DNA from: Ruicaihuangia caeni
Lineage (GTDB): Bacteria; Actinomycetota; Actinomycetes; Actinomycetales; Microbacteriaceae
Length of the DNA: 64,000 nt
Assembly (NCBI RefSeq): GCF_029952955.1
Contig: NZ_JASATX010000002.1
Location: 369,316 to 433,315, forward strand
Direction of reading: 5' to 3'
A program made the translations under genes and the position numbers. Shown piece after piece: positions 16,692 through 26,088 of this stretch; the first letter of the stretch is position 1; each line of letters starts with the position of its first letter. The notes below the pieces were generated by a model. The model worked only from the letters and a program-made list of their open reading frames with translations, was not told where the DNA came from and did not search any database.

Positions 16692-18846
16692 GCTGGGGCG
16701 GCGATCGCCGAGACGAGCATCCCTGAGCGCTGAGTCGTATCGCGGCTTCATGTCCCCTGAATCTGTCGCAGTGATTGGTGCGTCGACCGACCCTGGTAAG
16801 GCGTCAGGTCGCACGCTCAGGTATCTGCGGCACTACGGATTCCACGGACGTGCCTATGCGGTCAACCCTGCGCGCGATGAGGTGCAGGGGTTTCCGTCCT
16901 TCCCCTCCGTACGTGACATTCCAGAGCGGGTCGACCTCGCGATGATCGTCACCTCTGGCAGACACGTGCTCGCTAGTCTTGAGGACTGCGTTCAACGGGA
17001 GATCCCTTCGGTCATCATCGTCTCAGCCGGATTCGCCGAGATCGGCGACGAGGGCCGTGCGATGCAGGCGGAGCTCGAGGCGGTCGTCGCGGGCAGCAGG
17101 ACCCGCGTACTCGGGCCCAACTGCGTCGGCATCGTCTCGACGCGGGTGAACCTCGCTGCGACCATCAACACCGGGCTCGATCAGGACCGGTTTCAGTTCC
17201 GCAACAGCGGGGTCGCGCTGGTGTCGCAGAGCGGGGCGATGGGGGCCTTCATCTTCAGCCAGTGCCAGGGGAAGGGCGTGGGACTCGGCTCGATGCTGAG
17301 CACCGGCAACGAGATGGACGTCTCGCTCACCGACATGCTGAACGCGTCGATCGACGACCCTGCAGTGACCTCCATCGTGGGGTACATCGAGGGCATCCGC
17401 GATGGCCGTGGGTTCATCGAAGCGCTTGAGCGAGCGCAGGCCGCCGGTAAGCCGATCGCCATGATGAAGGCCGGACGCTCAGACACGGGGCAGCGCGCTA
17501 TCGCGTCGCACACCGGCGCGCTCGCAGGCAGCGACAAGGCGTACGACGCGATATTCGAGCAGTATGGCGTGCACCGGCTCGACACTATCCGCGAACTGGG
17601 CGACTACGTCGAGCTCGCGGCCGTCGAGCACGTCACTCGCGGTCCTCGCCTGAGCGTCGCCACGACGTCGGGCGGCGCCGGCATCCTCGTGGCCGATTAC
17701 TGCGAGCGCTTCGGCCTCACGCTGGCGGAGTGGGATGCCGACTGGCAGCAGCGGCTCGGGGAGGCGCTGCCGCACTTCTCAGCGCTCGGCAACCCGATCG
17801 ACATGACTGGAGCAGGCGGCCGGCCGGAGGTGCTTGCGCCGGTGCTCGACACGCTGGTCTCACACCCCGGCACTGACGTCGCACTGCTCATGCTGGGCAA
17901 TCTTGAGAACAACGAGGACGCGCTCGTCGAGATCATCACCGAAAAGGCCGCCACCTCACCCGTGCCGCTCGTGGTCGTCTGGGTTGGCGGCAGCGGCAAA
18001 CCAGGCGCTGTGCTCAGCGCTCGCGGCATCCCCTGCTTCGCCGAACCGCTCGACGCGGTCCGCGCGATCGCGGCGCGGCGGCCGAACGCGGCCGGTTCCG
18101 GCCGCGCGGTCAGCGAACCGGTCGACGAGGCGCGCCGGGCGCGCGCTCTTGATCTGATCGCCGCGAGCGGCGGCGCCGGGGCGATGGACGAGGTGGCCAG
18201 CAAGGAGTTGCTCGGCCTGTACGGCATTCCCGTCGTCGAGGAGCGACGCGCCCCCAATGCGGACGAAGCCGCCTCCGCCGCCGAGCGGATCGGCTTCCCC
18301 GTCGTGCTCAAGGCGGTGCACCCTGAACTGCTCCACAAGTCCGACGTTGGTGGCGTGGTGCTCGACCTCGTCTCGGGAACCGAAGTGCACCGTGAGGCCG
18401 AAGCGATGGCGGCTCGAATCGAACGGCAACTCGGGTTGACGATCGAATTCACCGTGCAACGGATGGTGCCATCCGGCCACGAGATGCTGATCGGGGTGAA
18501 GCGCGACCCCGACTTCGGACTGCTGCTTGTGGTCGGGTCAGGCGGGCTGATCACTGAGTTGCTCGATGACGTCGTCATCCGCGTTCCGCGACTCGACGAC
18601 GCTGCGATCCGCGCTGCACTGCAGCGGCTACGCGCGTATCGCCTGCTCGATGGCTACCGCAACGGGTTGCGAGGGGACGTGGACGCGCTCGTCGACAGCA
18701 TTCGTCGAGTGATTGCCATGATCAGCGAGATCGGCGACCGCATTGACGGACTCGACGTGAACCCTCTGATAGTTCGACCCGATGGAAACGGTGCCGTCGC
18801 CGTCGACGCGCTGGCCTTCCTGAGAGGAGCAGTGACTGACTCATGA
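16669..18846 (+). CDS. ADP-forming acyl-CoA synthetase (fused alpha-beta)
   Basis: This protein of up to 725 residues has a CoA-binding Rossmann domain (SVAVIGAST), a succinyl-CoA-ligase-like domain with LGPNCVG and the phospho-acceptor His281 in ASHTGALAGS, and an ATP-grasp domain from about residue 500 (VVLKAVHPELLHKSDVGGV). It should make an acyl-CoA from a free acid, CoA and ATP, giving ADP. GTG 16669 overlaps the SDR gene; GTG 16672 or 16678 are equally possible. It activates the acid for the beta-oxidation genes that follow. Confidence 0.88.
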   Translation: MVAVPSIELGRRSPRRASLSAESYRGFMSPESVAVIGASTDPGKASGRTLRYLRHYGFHGRAYAVNPARDEVQGFPSFPSVRDIPERVDLAMIVTSGRHVLASLEDCVQREIPSVIIVSAGFAEIGDEGRAMQAELEAVVAGSRTRVLGPNCVGIVSTRVNLAATINTGLDQDRFQFRNSGVALVSQSGAMGAFIFSQCQGKGVGLGSMLSTGNEMDVSLTDMLNASIDDPAVTSIVGYIEGIRDGRGFIEALERAQAAGKPIAMMKAGRSDTGQRAIASHTGALAGSDKAYDAIFEQYGVHRLDTIRELGDYVELAAVEHVTRGPRLSVATTSGGAGILVADYCERFGLTLAEWDADWQQRLGEALPHFSALGNPIDMTGAGGRPEVLAPVLDTLVSHPGTDVALLMLGNLENNEDALVEIITEKAATSPVPLVVVWVGGSGKPGAVLSARGIPCFAEPLDAVRAIAARRPNAAGSGRAVSEPVDEARRARALDLIAASGGAGAMDEVASKELLGLYGIPVVEERRAPNADEAASAAERIGFPVVLKAVHPELLHKSDVGGVVLDLVSGTEVHREAEAMAARIERQLGLTIEFTVQRMVPSGHEMLIGVKRDPDFGLLLVVGSGGLITELLDDVVIRVPRLDDAAIRAALQRLRAYRLLDGYRNGLRGDVDALVDSIRRVIAMISEIGDRIDGLDVNPLIVRPDGNGAVAVDALAFLRGAVTDS

Positions 18847-20018
18847 GTGCGCTCACAGAAACGACGCTCGACGTGGCCACGTGGAGAGACGAAGTTCGCG
18901 GGTGGCTGAAAGCGCACCTGCCGGCCGACCTGACAGAGCCTGGCGCTCTCACCGGCCCTGAGGCGTTGCACCGCAGGCGCGCGTGGGAGCGCGAACTGTA
19001 CGACGGGGGCTACGCGGCGATCCATTGGCCCAAGGAGTACGGGGGCCGCGGTATGGGAGCGGCGCACCGGATGATCTTCCAAGAGGAGTACGAACGGATC
19101 GGAGCACCGCCTCGACTCAACATCCAGGGGCTCATGCTCGTCGGGCCGACGCTGATGGAGCACGGCACCGACGCTCAGCGGCAGCGCTGGCTGGACGCCA
19201 TCCTGCGCTGCGAGCAGGTATGGTGCCAGGGTTTCAGCGAGCCGGATGCCGGTAGCGATCTCGCCTCGCTGCGCACCGCAGCGAGGATCGAGGGCGATCG
19301 GTACATCATCAACGGCCAGAAGATCTGGACATCAGGCGCCACGTACGCCGATTGGATGTTTGCGCTCGTGCGGACGAACCCCGAGGCGCCCAAGCACCGC
19401 GGCATCTCCGCCGTGCTAATCGATATGCGTACCCCGGGTATCTCGGTGCGACCAATCCGCCAGATCAACGGTCGCGGCACGTTCTCCGAGGTGTTCTTCG
19501 ACAACGTCGAGGTGCCGGTCGCGAACACCATCGGCGCGGTCGATGACGGGTGGAACGTGGCCATGGGCGCGCTGCTGCTTGAGCGGGGCATCGGGCGCAG
19601 GTCGTATGTGAAGTACGTTCCGCTTCTGCGCACGCTCAGCAGTCTGACGACCTCGACCGGTGCCGGCCGCGACGGTGCAGCGCTTGAGGAGCTCGGCACC
19701 CATGTGATGCAGGTCAGCAAGTATCGGCATCACGTCGGGCGCACGCTGGCTGAGAGCAGTAACGGTGCGTTCGGGCCGGAGGCGAGTCTCAACAAGTTGT
19801 TCTGGTCGGAGATGGAGGCCGCGCTGTATGAATCCGGGATGAAACTCCTCAACGACCTTTCGGCCCTGTCGGACGACTCGGCTGTGCTCGATGGATACGG
19901 CCGTTGGGAAGCCGAGTACTGGCATGCGCGAGCGACAAGAATCTTCGCCGGCTCCAACCAGATACAGAAGAACATCATCGCCGAGCGCGTGCTCGGACTG
20001 CCGAAGGAGAAGCGATGA
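18843..20018 (+). CDS. Acyl-CoA dehydrogenase, subunit 1
   Basis: This 391-residue acyl-CoA dehydrogenase has the FAD-binding motif QGFSEPDAGSDLASL and the middle-domain stretch NGQKIWTSGATYADW. The C-terminal site, where most family members read TSE with the catalytic Glu, reads FAGSNQIQKNIIAERVLG here, so Gln replaces the base. It is coupled to its neighbours by ATGA overlaps on both sides and is followed by a second, smaller family member. The pair resembles heteromeric dehydrogenases such as PimC/PimD or mycobacterial FadE pairs. Confidence 0.9.
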   Translation: MSALTETTLDVATWRDEVRGWLKAHLPADLTEPGALTGPEALHRRRAWERELYDGGYAAIHWPKEYGGRGMGAAHRMIFQEEYERIGAPPRLNIQGLMLVGPTLMEHGTDAQRQRWLDAILRCEQVWCQGFSEPDAGSDLASLRTAARIEGDRYIINGQKIWTSGATYADWMFALVRTNPEAPKHRGISAVLIDMRTPGISVRPIRQINGRGTFSEVFFDNVEVPVANTIGAVDDGWNVAMGALLLERGIGRRSYVKYVPLLRTLSSLTTSTGAGRDGAALEELGTHVMQVSKYRHHVGRTLAESSNGAFGPEASLNKLFWSEMEAALYESGMKLLNDLSALSDDSAVLDGYGRWEAEYWHARATRIFAGSNQIQKNIIAERVLGLPKEKR

Positions 20019-21067
20019 CCGGTTCGTACGGTGCCGACGAGACTTCCGTCGAGCTCGCGACCGGCCTGCGCGAGTTCTTCAACGAGCACTGCGGGCTTGA
20101 CCGTGTGCGCGCGGCGTGGAGCGATGGCAGCCTCGACCTTGCCCTCTGGGGCGAGGTAGCGGCGCTCGGGTTCACCGGCGCACTCGCGTCGGAGGAGGTC
20201 GGCGGGCTCGGCGTGCAGCCGGAAGATCTTGTGCTCGCGATCGAAGAGATCGGCTATTCGGGGGCATCATTGCCCCTCGTGGACACCGCGGCCGTCGTGG
20301 TGCCGATCATTGAACGGTATGGCAGCGCCGAGCAGCGGGCGTCATTCCTGCCAGGACTGATCAGCGGTGAGCGCATCGCGGCGTCAACGGTGATGTTCGG
20401 CGGTGATCGCGCCATGTTCGCCGCCGAGGCCGATGTGCTGCTTCTTGAGCGTGATGACTGTCTCCACCTGCTCGATCGGCGTCAGTTCTCGACCGTCGAG
20501 GTGCACTCGCCCGACCCTGCCAGCAGGCTTGCCCGGGTGAGCGTGGAGTCCTCGGTGCTCTCAGACGCCACACGGCTCGCCGCGGGCGCGACCGACGATG
20601 CGCGCGGACGCGCGGTATGGGCGGCTTCGGCACTGCTCAACGGCGTATCGAGGCGGATGCTCGAAATGACGGTCGACCACGCGAAGACCCGGGAGCAGTT
20701 CGGCCGGGCAATCGGAAGCTTTCAGGCGGTGAAGCATCTGATCGCCGATGCGTGGGTGGCCATGGAGAGTTCCCGGCCTTGCGCCTGGTACGCGGCTCAC
20801 GCGTGCAGCCAAGGGCTTGCCGACGCAGCGGCCGCCGCAAGCGTGGCGAAGGCCTCCGCAAGCGATGCCGCGCGAGTCGTCGGTGACTCTGCGTTGCAGG
20901 TGCACGGCGGTATCGGCTTCACCTGGGAGCATCCGCTCCACTTCTGGATGAAGCGAGGAAAGCTGCTCGAGCATGCTTACGGGTCGCGGGGATTCCATCT
21001 GCGCAGTCTGGGAGCGGCCATGCGAGACGACCAGCAAGGCTCGGATGCCGTCTTCCCGGGCCTCTGA
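20015..21067 (+). CDS. Acyl-CoA dehydrogenase, subunit 2 (small)
   Basis: This 350-residue acyl-CoA dehydrogenase homologue is translationally coupled to subunit 1. The frame is open upstream, but ATG 20015 with AAGGAGAAG just before it and the ATGA overlap fixes the start. It keeps KTREQFGRAIGSFQAVKH and the C-terminal VHGGIGFTWEHPLHFWMKR seen in the small subunits of heteromeric dehydrogenases. The central FAD-contact segment is shorter and less conserved than in subunit 1. Together they likely catalyse one alpha,beta-dehydrogenation using ETF. Confidence 0.88.
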   Translation: MTGSYGADETSVELATGLREFFNEHCGLDRVRAAWSDGSLDLALWGEVAALGFTGALASEEVGGLGVQPEDLVLAIEEIGYSGASLPLVDTAAVVVPIIERYGSAEQRASFLPGLISGERIAASTVMFGGDRAMFAAEADVLLLERDDCLHLLDRRQFSTVEVHSPDPASRLARVSVESSVLSDATRLAAGATDDARGRAVWAASALLNGVSRRMLEMTVDHAKTREQFGRAIGSFQAVKHLIADAWVAMESSRPCAWYAAHACSQGLADAAAAASVAKASASDAARVVGDSALQVHGGIGFTWEHPLHFWMKRGKLLEHAYGSRGFHLRSLGAAMRDDQQGSDAVFPGL

Positions 21068-21095
21068 GTGAGTTCACGACACGAAGGAGAGCACA

Positions 21096-21890
21096 GTGCT
21101 GAAATCAGGGTCAACCCTCGATGTCCGATACGAGGGTGACGGCATAGCGGTCGTCACATTGAACCGACCAGATCGGCTGAACGCGGTCAGCCCCGAGATG
21201 CACCACGAACTGCAAGAGTTGTTCGACGCCATCGATGCCGACATCGACACGAATGTGGTCGTGCTCACCGGCGCCGGTCGAGGGTTCTGTTCGGGGGGCG
21301 ACACGAAGACCATGGCCGGCAGGCATGCCAAGAAGGATGAGCCCCTGCGGGTCTATTCCCGCGGACGTCACCTGATCTCGGGCATGCTTTCCGTCGAAAA
21401 GCCACTGATCGCGATGGTCAACGGGCCAGCAGCCGGGCTCGGCGCCACGATCGCGCTGTTCTGCGATGTCGTTTTCATGTCGGATGCCGCCACGATCGGC
21501 GATCGGCACGTCAACGTCGGACTCGTCGCCGGAGATGGCGGTGCGGTCGCGTGGCCCCTCCTGGTTGGACCCCTGCGAGCCAAGGAGCTTCTGATGACCG
21601 GCCGCATGCTGAGCGCCGCCGAGGCAGTCGAGCTCGGCCTGGTCAATCGACAGATCGCCGCCGACGCGCTCGAGAGCGAGACGCTGTCGCTTGCGCGCGA
21701 GATCGCAGCGCAGCCGCCCTATGCGGTCCGCGCGACGAAAGCCGCGATCAACCGTTACGTCAGCGCGGTGAACAGCCAAGTCCTCGACGCGTCGCTCGCC
21801 TGGGAGCGGATCTCGATGAGGACGGAAGATCACCAGGAGGCGCTCCGGGCACGCGCGGAGAAGCGCCCCGGCGTCTACCAGGGAATCTGA
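21096..21890 (+). CDS. Enoyl-CoA hydratase/isomerase family protein
   Basis: This 264-residue crotonase-fold protein shows VVTLNRPDRLNAVS, the first oxyanion-hole segment RGFCSGGDTKTM and the second NGPAAGLGATIALFCD. The two Glu residues of true hydratases are not at their usual places. An Asp in VAGDGGAVAWPLL is closer to PaaG- and isomerase-type members. GTG 21096 has AAGGAGAG upstream. It follows the dehydrogenase pair by 28 nt and overlaps the next SDR start, so it acts in the same beta-oxidation sequence. Confidence 0.87.
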   Translation: MLKSGSTLDVRYEGDGIAVVTLNRPDRLNAVSPEMHHELQELFDAIDADIDTNVVVLTGAGRGFCSGGDTKTMAGRHAKKDEPLRVYSRGRHLISGMLSVEKPLIAMVNGPAAGLGATIALFCDVVFMSDAATIGDRHVNVGLVAGDGGAVAWPLLVGPLRAKELLMTGRMLSAAEAVELGLVNRQIAADALESETLSLAREIAAQPPYAVRATKAAINRYVSAVNSQVLDASLAWERISMRTEDHQEALRARAEKRPGVYQGI

Positions 21891-22675
21891 TGTCGCGCTC
21901 ACCTGAACGGAGCAGGTCGTCGGACCGAGTGGCGATCGTCACCGGGGGCGGTCGGGCGATGGGGGCCGAGATCAGCCGTCGCCTGGCCGACGACGGGTTC
22001 GGTGTCTACGTGTGGGACCTCGACGTGGTCCTCGACTCACCCGACGCCGAGTGGATGGCGACGGCCCCCGGAGTGCGCGCCATGTCGGTGGACGTCGCAT
22101 CCGAGGAGCGCATCCAGGACGCGGTCCAGACGATCATCTCGGAGACCGGCCGAGTCGACTGCCTTGTCAACAACGCCGCGATCTCCCCGAAGCAGGAGAA
22201 CGGGTACCGGGTCTCGCCGACCGAGACGTCCACAGAGGAGTGGGACCTGGTGATGGGGGTGAACCTGCGTGGTCCGTTCTTGGCGACTCGTGCGGTGCTG
22301 CCGTCGATGATCGCTTCCGGGTGGGGAAGAGTGGTGAACATTTCCTCGAGCTCGGGTCGGCAGGGCGCGCGGATCGCGGGCCTGCCGTACGGCGTGGCGA
22401 AGACCGGGATCAACGGCCTGACGCGAACGCTTGCACTCGAGGTCGGGAAGCACGGCATCACGGTGAACTCCGTCGCTCCTGGGCGCATCGCGACTCCGAT
22501 GTCGGCGCGCAGCGCCCCCGAGGTGCAGGAGGCGTCTCGCGCCCGTATCCCGGTCGGTCGTGAAGGGCACGTGTCCGACGTCGCGGGGCTGGTCTCTTAT
22601 CTGTGCAGCGATGAGGCGGGGTTCGTCACCGGAGCGACGATCGACATCAACGGTGGAGCTTTCATGGCGCCGTGA
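21890..22675 (+). CDS. Short-chain dehydrogenase/reductase
   Basis: This 261-residue SDR has GGGRAMG as a somewhat divergent cofactor loop (usual TGxxxGxG), NNAA, NISSSSG and the catalytic YGVAK. Its start codon (ATG 21890) shares a base with the upstream stop. The best guess is a 3-hydroxyacyl-CoA or hydroxy-acid dehydrogenase step after the enoyl-CoA hydratase homologue. It carries FabG-like C-terminal features (GATIDINGG). Confidence 0.87.
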   Translation: MSRSPERSRSSDRVAIVTGGGRAMGAEISRRLADDGFGVYVWDLDVVLDSPDAEWMATAPGVRAMSVDVASEERIQDAVQTIISETGRVDCLVNNAAISPKQENGYRVSPTETSTEEWDLVMGVNLRGPFLATRAVLPSMIASGWGRVVNISSSSGRQGARIAGLPYGVAKTGINGLTRTLALEVGKHGITVNSVAPGRIATPMSARSAPEVQEASRARIPVGREGHVSDVAGLVSYLCSDEAGFVTGATIDINGGAFMAP

Positions 22676-22742
22676 ACTCGAGCGCAGCGTCAGCAGTGTC
22701 AGCAATCGAATGCGGGAGAGAGCAAGAGGAGCCGCACCGACT

Positions 22743-23522
22743 ATGAAGATCATCACCCTGGTGAAGCAGGTGCCCGATACGTGGTCCGAGCGCCGACTCG
22801 ACCCGGAAACCGGGCGTGTCGACCGCGCGGTGAGCGAGGCGGTCATCGATGAGATCAGCGAACGGGCGATCGAAGCCGCGCTCGCCCTGAAGGATGCCGA
22901 CAAGTCCACCACCGTGACACTGCTGACGATGGGCCCGGCGGGCGCGCTCGACGCGCTCCGCAAAGGGCTCTCGATGGGCGCGGACGACGCTGTCCATATT
23001 CGCGACGACGCGCTGCAGGGCGCCGATGTCACGATCACTTCCCGGGTGATCGCGGCCGCGCTGCTGCGGCGTCCATGGGACCTCGTCATTGCGGGCAACG
23101 AATCCACCGACGGACGCGGCGGAGTGCTCCCCGCAATGCTCGCCGAGCGCCTGGGCGTGGCCTCGGCGACCGGGCTCGACTCGTTCGAGCTCACAGGCGG
23201 CGCTGCCGGGGGTGACCTCGTCGGCCGTCGGTCCGCCGACGGTGTCGATGAGGTGCTGCGGCTTGGGTTCCCCAGTGTCGTCAGTATCACCGAGCGGATG
23301 CCCGACGCCCGCTTCCCGAATTTCCGGGGCATCCTCGGCGCGAAGAAGAAGCCTGTCGAGGTACTCACAGCGGCCGACCTCGGGCTCACCGACCTCCACC
23401 CGGCCGTATCCGTGGTGTCGGTCGCCGAGCGTCCGCCGCGCCAGGCAGGCACACGGATCATCGACGATGGCAGCGCGGCTGCAGCGCTCGCCGACTTCTT
23501 CGCCAGCCGGCGCCTCATCTGA
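22743..23522 (+). CDS. etfB: Electron transfer flavoprotein beta subunit
   Basis: This 259-residue protein begins MKIITLVKQVPDTW and carries the ETF-beta signature region VIAGNESTDGRGGVLPAMLAE and the late FRGILGAKKKP. It takes electrons from acyl-CoA dehydrogenases together with EtfA. The frame extends upstream but ATG 22743 is where homology begins, with AGAGGAG upstream. It sits directly after the beta-oxidation genes and before etfA, so it is probably dedicated to this pathway. Confidence 0.93.
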   Translation: MKIITLVKQVPDTWSERRLDPETGRVDRAVSEAVIDEISERAIEAALALKDADKSTTVTLLTMGPAGALDALRKGLSMGADDAVHIRDDALQGADVTITSRVIAAALLRRPWDLVIAGNESTDGRGGVLPAMLAERLGVASATGLDSFELTGGAAGGDLVGRRSADGVDEVLRLGFPSVVSITERMPDARFPNFRGILGAKKKPVEVLTAADLGLTDLHPAVSVVSVAERPPRQAGTRIIDDGSAAAALADFFASRRLI

Positions 23523-23538
23523 TACTCGGGAGCACACG

Positions 23539-24507
23539 ATGACCACCGTCCTTGTTTCCATCGAACTCACGCCATCGGGCGACGTGCGCCCCGGTCTGGC
23601 AGATCTCGTCGCGCACGCCCGATCGATCGGCTCGCCGGTCGGCGTCGTCACCGTCGCCCCCGGCGACAGCGCATCGGTCACCGAGCGCCTCGGAGCGTTC
23701 GGGCTGGCCGAGGTGCTGGTCGCCGAGTCGGCCGCCGTGGGCGCCGCTGACGCCGAGCCGCGAGTGCGGGCGCTCGTCGCTGCCGCAGCAGCACGGAATC
23801 CGACTGCCGTACTGATAGCGAATACGGTGCGTGGCCGGGATGTCGCGGCGCGTGTCGCGGTGCGGCTCGATGCAGGGCTGCTCCTCGACATCGTCGGCCT
23901 GCACGCCGAAGGCAAGCGAGTCGTCGGCGAGCACTCCGTCTTCGGCGGGGCATACCTCACGGCATCGACCGCAGGCGATCGGATGACGGTAGCCACTGTC
24001 CGCGAAGGATCGACTGGCGAACAGCCCTCGCCGGTGACCGCCTCGGCCTCCGCGCTCGAGATCGACGACACCACCGTGCCGACTGCTGTGATCACGGAGG
24101 CCACGGAGCATGCGCGGCGCAGCGAGCGGCCCGAGCTCCGCACCGCTGAGCGCGTGGTCTCGGGCGGACGGGCGGTCGGCTCTGCAGAGGGGTTCGAGCT
24201 GGTAGAACGCCTCGCTGACGCTTTAGGCGCCGCTGTTGGCGCCTCCCGGGCCGCGGTCGATGCCGGCTACATCTCCCAGGATCACCAGGTCGGCCAGACC
24301 GGGGTTAGCGTGTCGCCCGAGCTCTATATCGCACTTGGCATCTCGGGCGCGATCCAGCATCGCGCTGGTATGCAGACCGCGAAGACGATCGTCGCGGTGA
24401 ACAAGGACGAGACCGCGCCGATCTTCGAGATCGCAGACTTCGGCGTCGTCGGCGACATCTTCACGGTGGTGCCGGCGCTGATCGCCGAGGTCGAAGCACG
24501 TCGCTGA
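23539..24507 (+). CDS. etfA: Electron transfer flavoprotein alpha subunit
   Basis: This 322-residue subunit binds the FAD of ETF. The C-terminal FAD domain is clear: SRAAVDAGYISQDHQVGQTG, then ISGAIQHRAGM, then AVNKDETAPIFEIADFGVVGD. The N-terminal half is more variable, as usual. It follows etfB by 16 nt. No ETF:quinone oxidoreductase gene (fixC or etfQO type) is adjacent. A cytochrome b-like membrane protein comes next instead. Confidence 0.93.
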   Translation: MTTVLVSIELTPSGDVRPGLADLVAHARSIGSPVGVVTVAPGDSASVTERLGAFGLAEVLVAESAAVGAADAEPRVRALVAAAAARNPTAVLIANTVRGRDVAARVAVRLDAGLLLDIVGLHAEGKRVVGEHSVFGGAYLTASTAGDRMTVATVREGSTGEQPSPVTASASALEIDDTTVPTAVITEATEHARRSERPELRTAERVVSGGRAVGSAEGFELVERLADALGAAVGASRAAVDAGYISQDHQVGQTGVSVSPELYIALGISGAIQHRAGMQTAKTIVAVNKDETAPIFEIADFGVVGDIFTVVPALIAEVEARR

Positions 24508-24523
24508 GCATGGAGCGTGACCG

Positions 24524-25444
24524 ATGACATCGACCAATGTCGCACGACCGCGCTGGCGGACACTCGCCCTGGCGATTCCCGGGGCCATAGTCGCCGTCGC
24601 CGTGCTGATCGTCCTCGCCCGCTGGCTGCGGGAGTTGCCCGCGGTCGCCGACTTCGTCATGACCCACCCGGGTCACGTCGCACTTCCGGAATCGGCGCCG
24701 GTCGGCATCCCAGCCTGGCTCGCGTGGCAGCACTTCTTCAACGCGTTCTTCATCGTGCTCATCGTCCGCAGCGGGTGGTCGGTCCGCACCACACAGCGTC
24801 CGGCAGCCCACTGGACACGCAACAACTCCGGACTGATCCGTACCAAGCGTCCGCCGAAGCGCATCAGCCTTGACCTCTGGTTCCATCAGACGCTCGACGT
24901 GCTGTGGATCGTCAACGGCGCGATCTTCATCGTGATGCTGTTCACGACAGGGCATTGGATGCGCATCGTGCCGACGAGTTGGGAGGTCTTTCCGAACGCA
25001 CTCTCGGCGGGGCTTCAGTATGCCTCGCTTGACTGGCCGCTCGAGAACGGTTGGGTGAACTACAACAGCCTGCAAGTCCTCACCTATTTCGTCACGGTAT
25101 TCGTCGCAGCTCCGCTCGCGATCATCAGCGGCCTCCGGATGTCGGCGGCCTGGCCCGCATCGACTGCCCGCCTCAATCGGCTTTATCCCATCGAGCTCGC
25201 GAGAGCGGTGCACTTCCCCGTGATGCTGTACTTCGTGCTGTTCCTCATCGCCCACATCACGCTGGTCTTCGCGACGGGAGCGCTCCGGAACCTCAACCAC
25301 ATGTATGCAGCACGGGATGGCGCATCGTGGCTGGGATTCTGGATCTTCGCCGCCTCGGTGGTCGTCATGGTCGTGGCCTGGGTGGCGGCACGACCGTTGA
25401 TCCTCCGGCCGCTCGCGCAATTGATGGGAACCGTCTCAAGATGA
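24524..25444 (+). CDS. Cytochrome b561-like membrane protein
   Basis: This 306-residue protein has about six predicted helices. Histidines placed within helices are candidate haem ligands: AWQHFFNAFF, DLWFHQTLDVLW, RAVHFPVML and FLIAHITLV. The overall layout resembles the cytochrome b/b6 or b561 domain of membrane dehydrogenases. It starts 16 nt after etfA and is followed by the flavin reductase, so it is in the operon. A role in passing electrons from ETF to the quinone pool is attractive but unproven. Confidence 0.7.
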   Translation: MTSTNVARPRWRTLALAIPGAIVAVAVLIVLARWLRELPAVADFVMTHPGHVALPESAPVGIPAWLAWQHFFNAFFIVLIVRSGWSVRTTQRPAAHWTRNNSGLIRTKRPPKRISLDLWFHQTLDVLWIVNGAIFIVMLFTTGHWMRIVPTSWEVFPNALSAGLQYASLDWPLENGWVNYNSLQVLTYFVTVFVAAPLAIISGLRMSAAWPASTARLNRLYPIELARAVHFPVMLYFVLFLIAHITLVFATGALRNLNHMYAARDGASWLGFWIFAASVVVMVVAWVAARPLILRPLAQLMGTVSR

Positions 25445-25466
25445 CTGCCGGCGGAGGCCACGTGCG

Positions 25467-26081
25467 ATGCCGATGACCGACATCGACCTGTCTGAGCTCG
25501 AGGCAGGCGCCGCGTACCGGCTTATGACCGGGGTGATCGTGCCGCGCCCCATCGCCTGGGTGACCACGACTGCCGTGAGCGGGGCGGTCAACCTCGCGCC
25601 GTTCAGCTGCTACACCATGGTGTCCTATGCGCCAGTGCTGGTGGGGATCTCGATCGGGCGGCGAGCGGAAGGCCGCAAGGACACTGCCGTGAATATCCTT
25701 CGCGACGGCGAGTTCGTGCTGAACGTCGCGCACGAGTCGGAGGCTGCCCTGGTGCACCGCAGTTCGGCGCAGGTGCCCGCCGACATCAGCGAGGTCGAAC
25801 TGCTGGGCCTCGAGACGTGCCCCTCGGTGACCACCCGCACCCCGCGCCTTGCTTCCGCACCAATCGCGCTTGAATGTCGGCTCGAACAGGTGCTGACCTT
25901 CGACGGCTCGCCGTCGGAGTTCTTCATCGGCAGGGTCGCTCTCGCGCACATCGACACGGCGCTCTATCGTGACGGCAAGATCGAAACTCGCGAGCTCAAA
26001 CCGCTCGCGCGCATCGCTGGTCCGAACTACTCGAAGGTCGAGACCGTGCTCGAATACACGGCCGAGCACCAGCGCTGGTAA
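25467..26081 (+). CDS. Flavin reductase-like domain protein
   Basis: This 204-residue FMN-binding split-barrel protein matches the flavin reductase-like (DIM6/NTAB) family: MTGVIVPRPIAWVTT, NLAPFSCYTMVSYAP and the later AGPNYSKVE. ATG 25467 or 25473 are both possible starts. It ends the plus-strand gene run and converges on the MFS gene with a 7-nt gap. The Baeyer-Villiger enzyme upstream uses its own NADPH, so this protein may serve a different flavin-dependent step. Confidence 0.83.
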   Translation: MPMTDIDLSELEAGAAYRLMTGVIVPRPIAWVTTTAVSGAVNLAPFSCYTMVSYAPVLVGISIGRRAEGRKDTAVNILRDGEFVLNVAHESEAALVHRSSAQVPADISEVELLGLETCPSVTTRTPRLASAPIALECRLEQVLTFDGSPSEFFIGRVALAHIDTALYRDGKIETRELKPLARIAGPNYSKVETVLEYTAEHQRW

Positions 26082-26088
26082 GCATCCA

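Noticed and set aside
22037-24143. Two overlapping 493-aa minus-strand frames
   Set aside because: They are antisense to the SDR and ETF genes, Ser/Arg-rich, with no recognisable domain.
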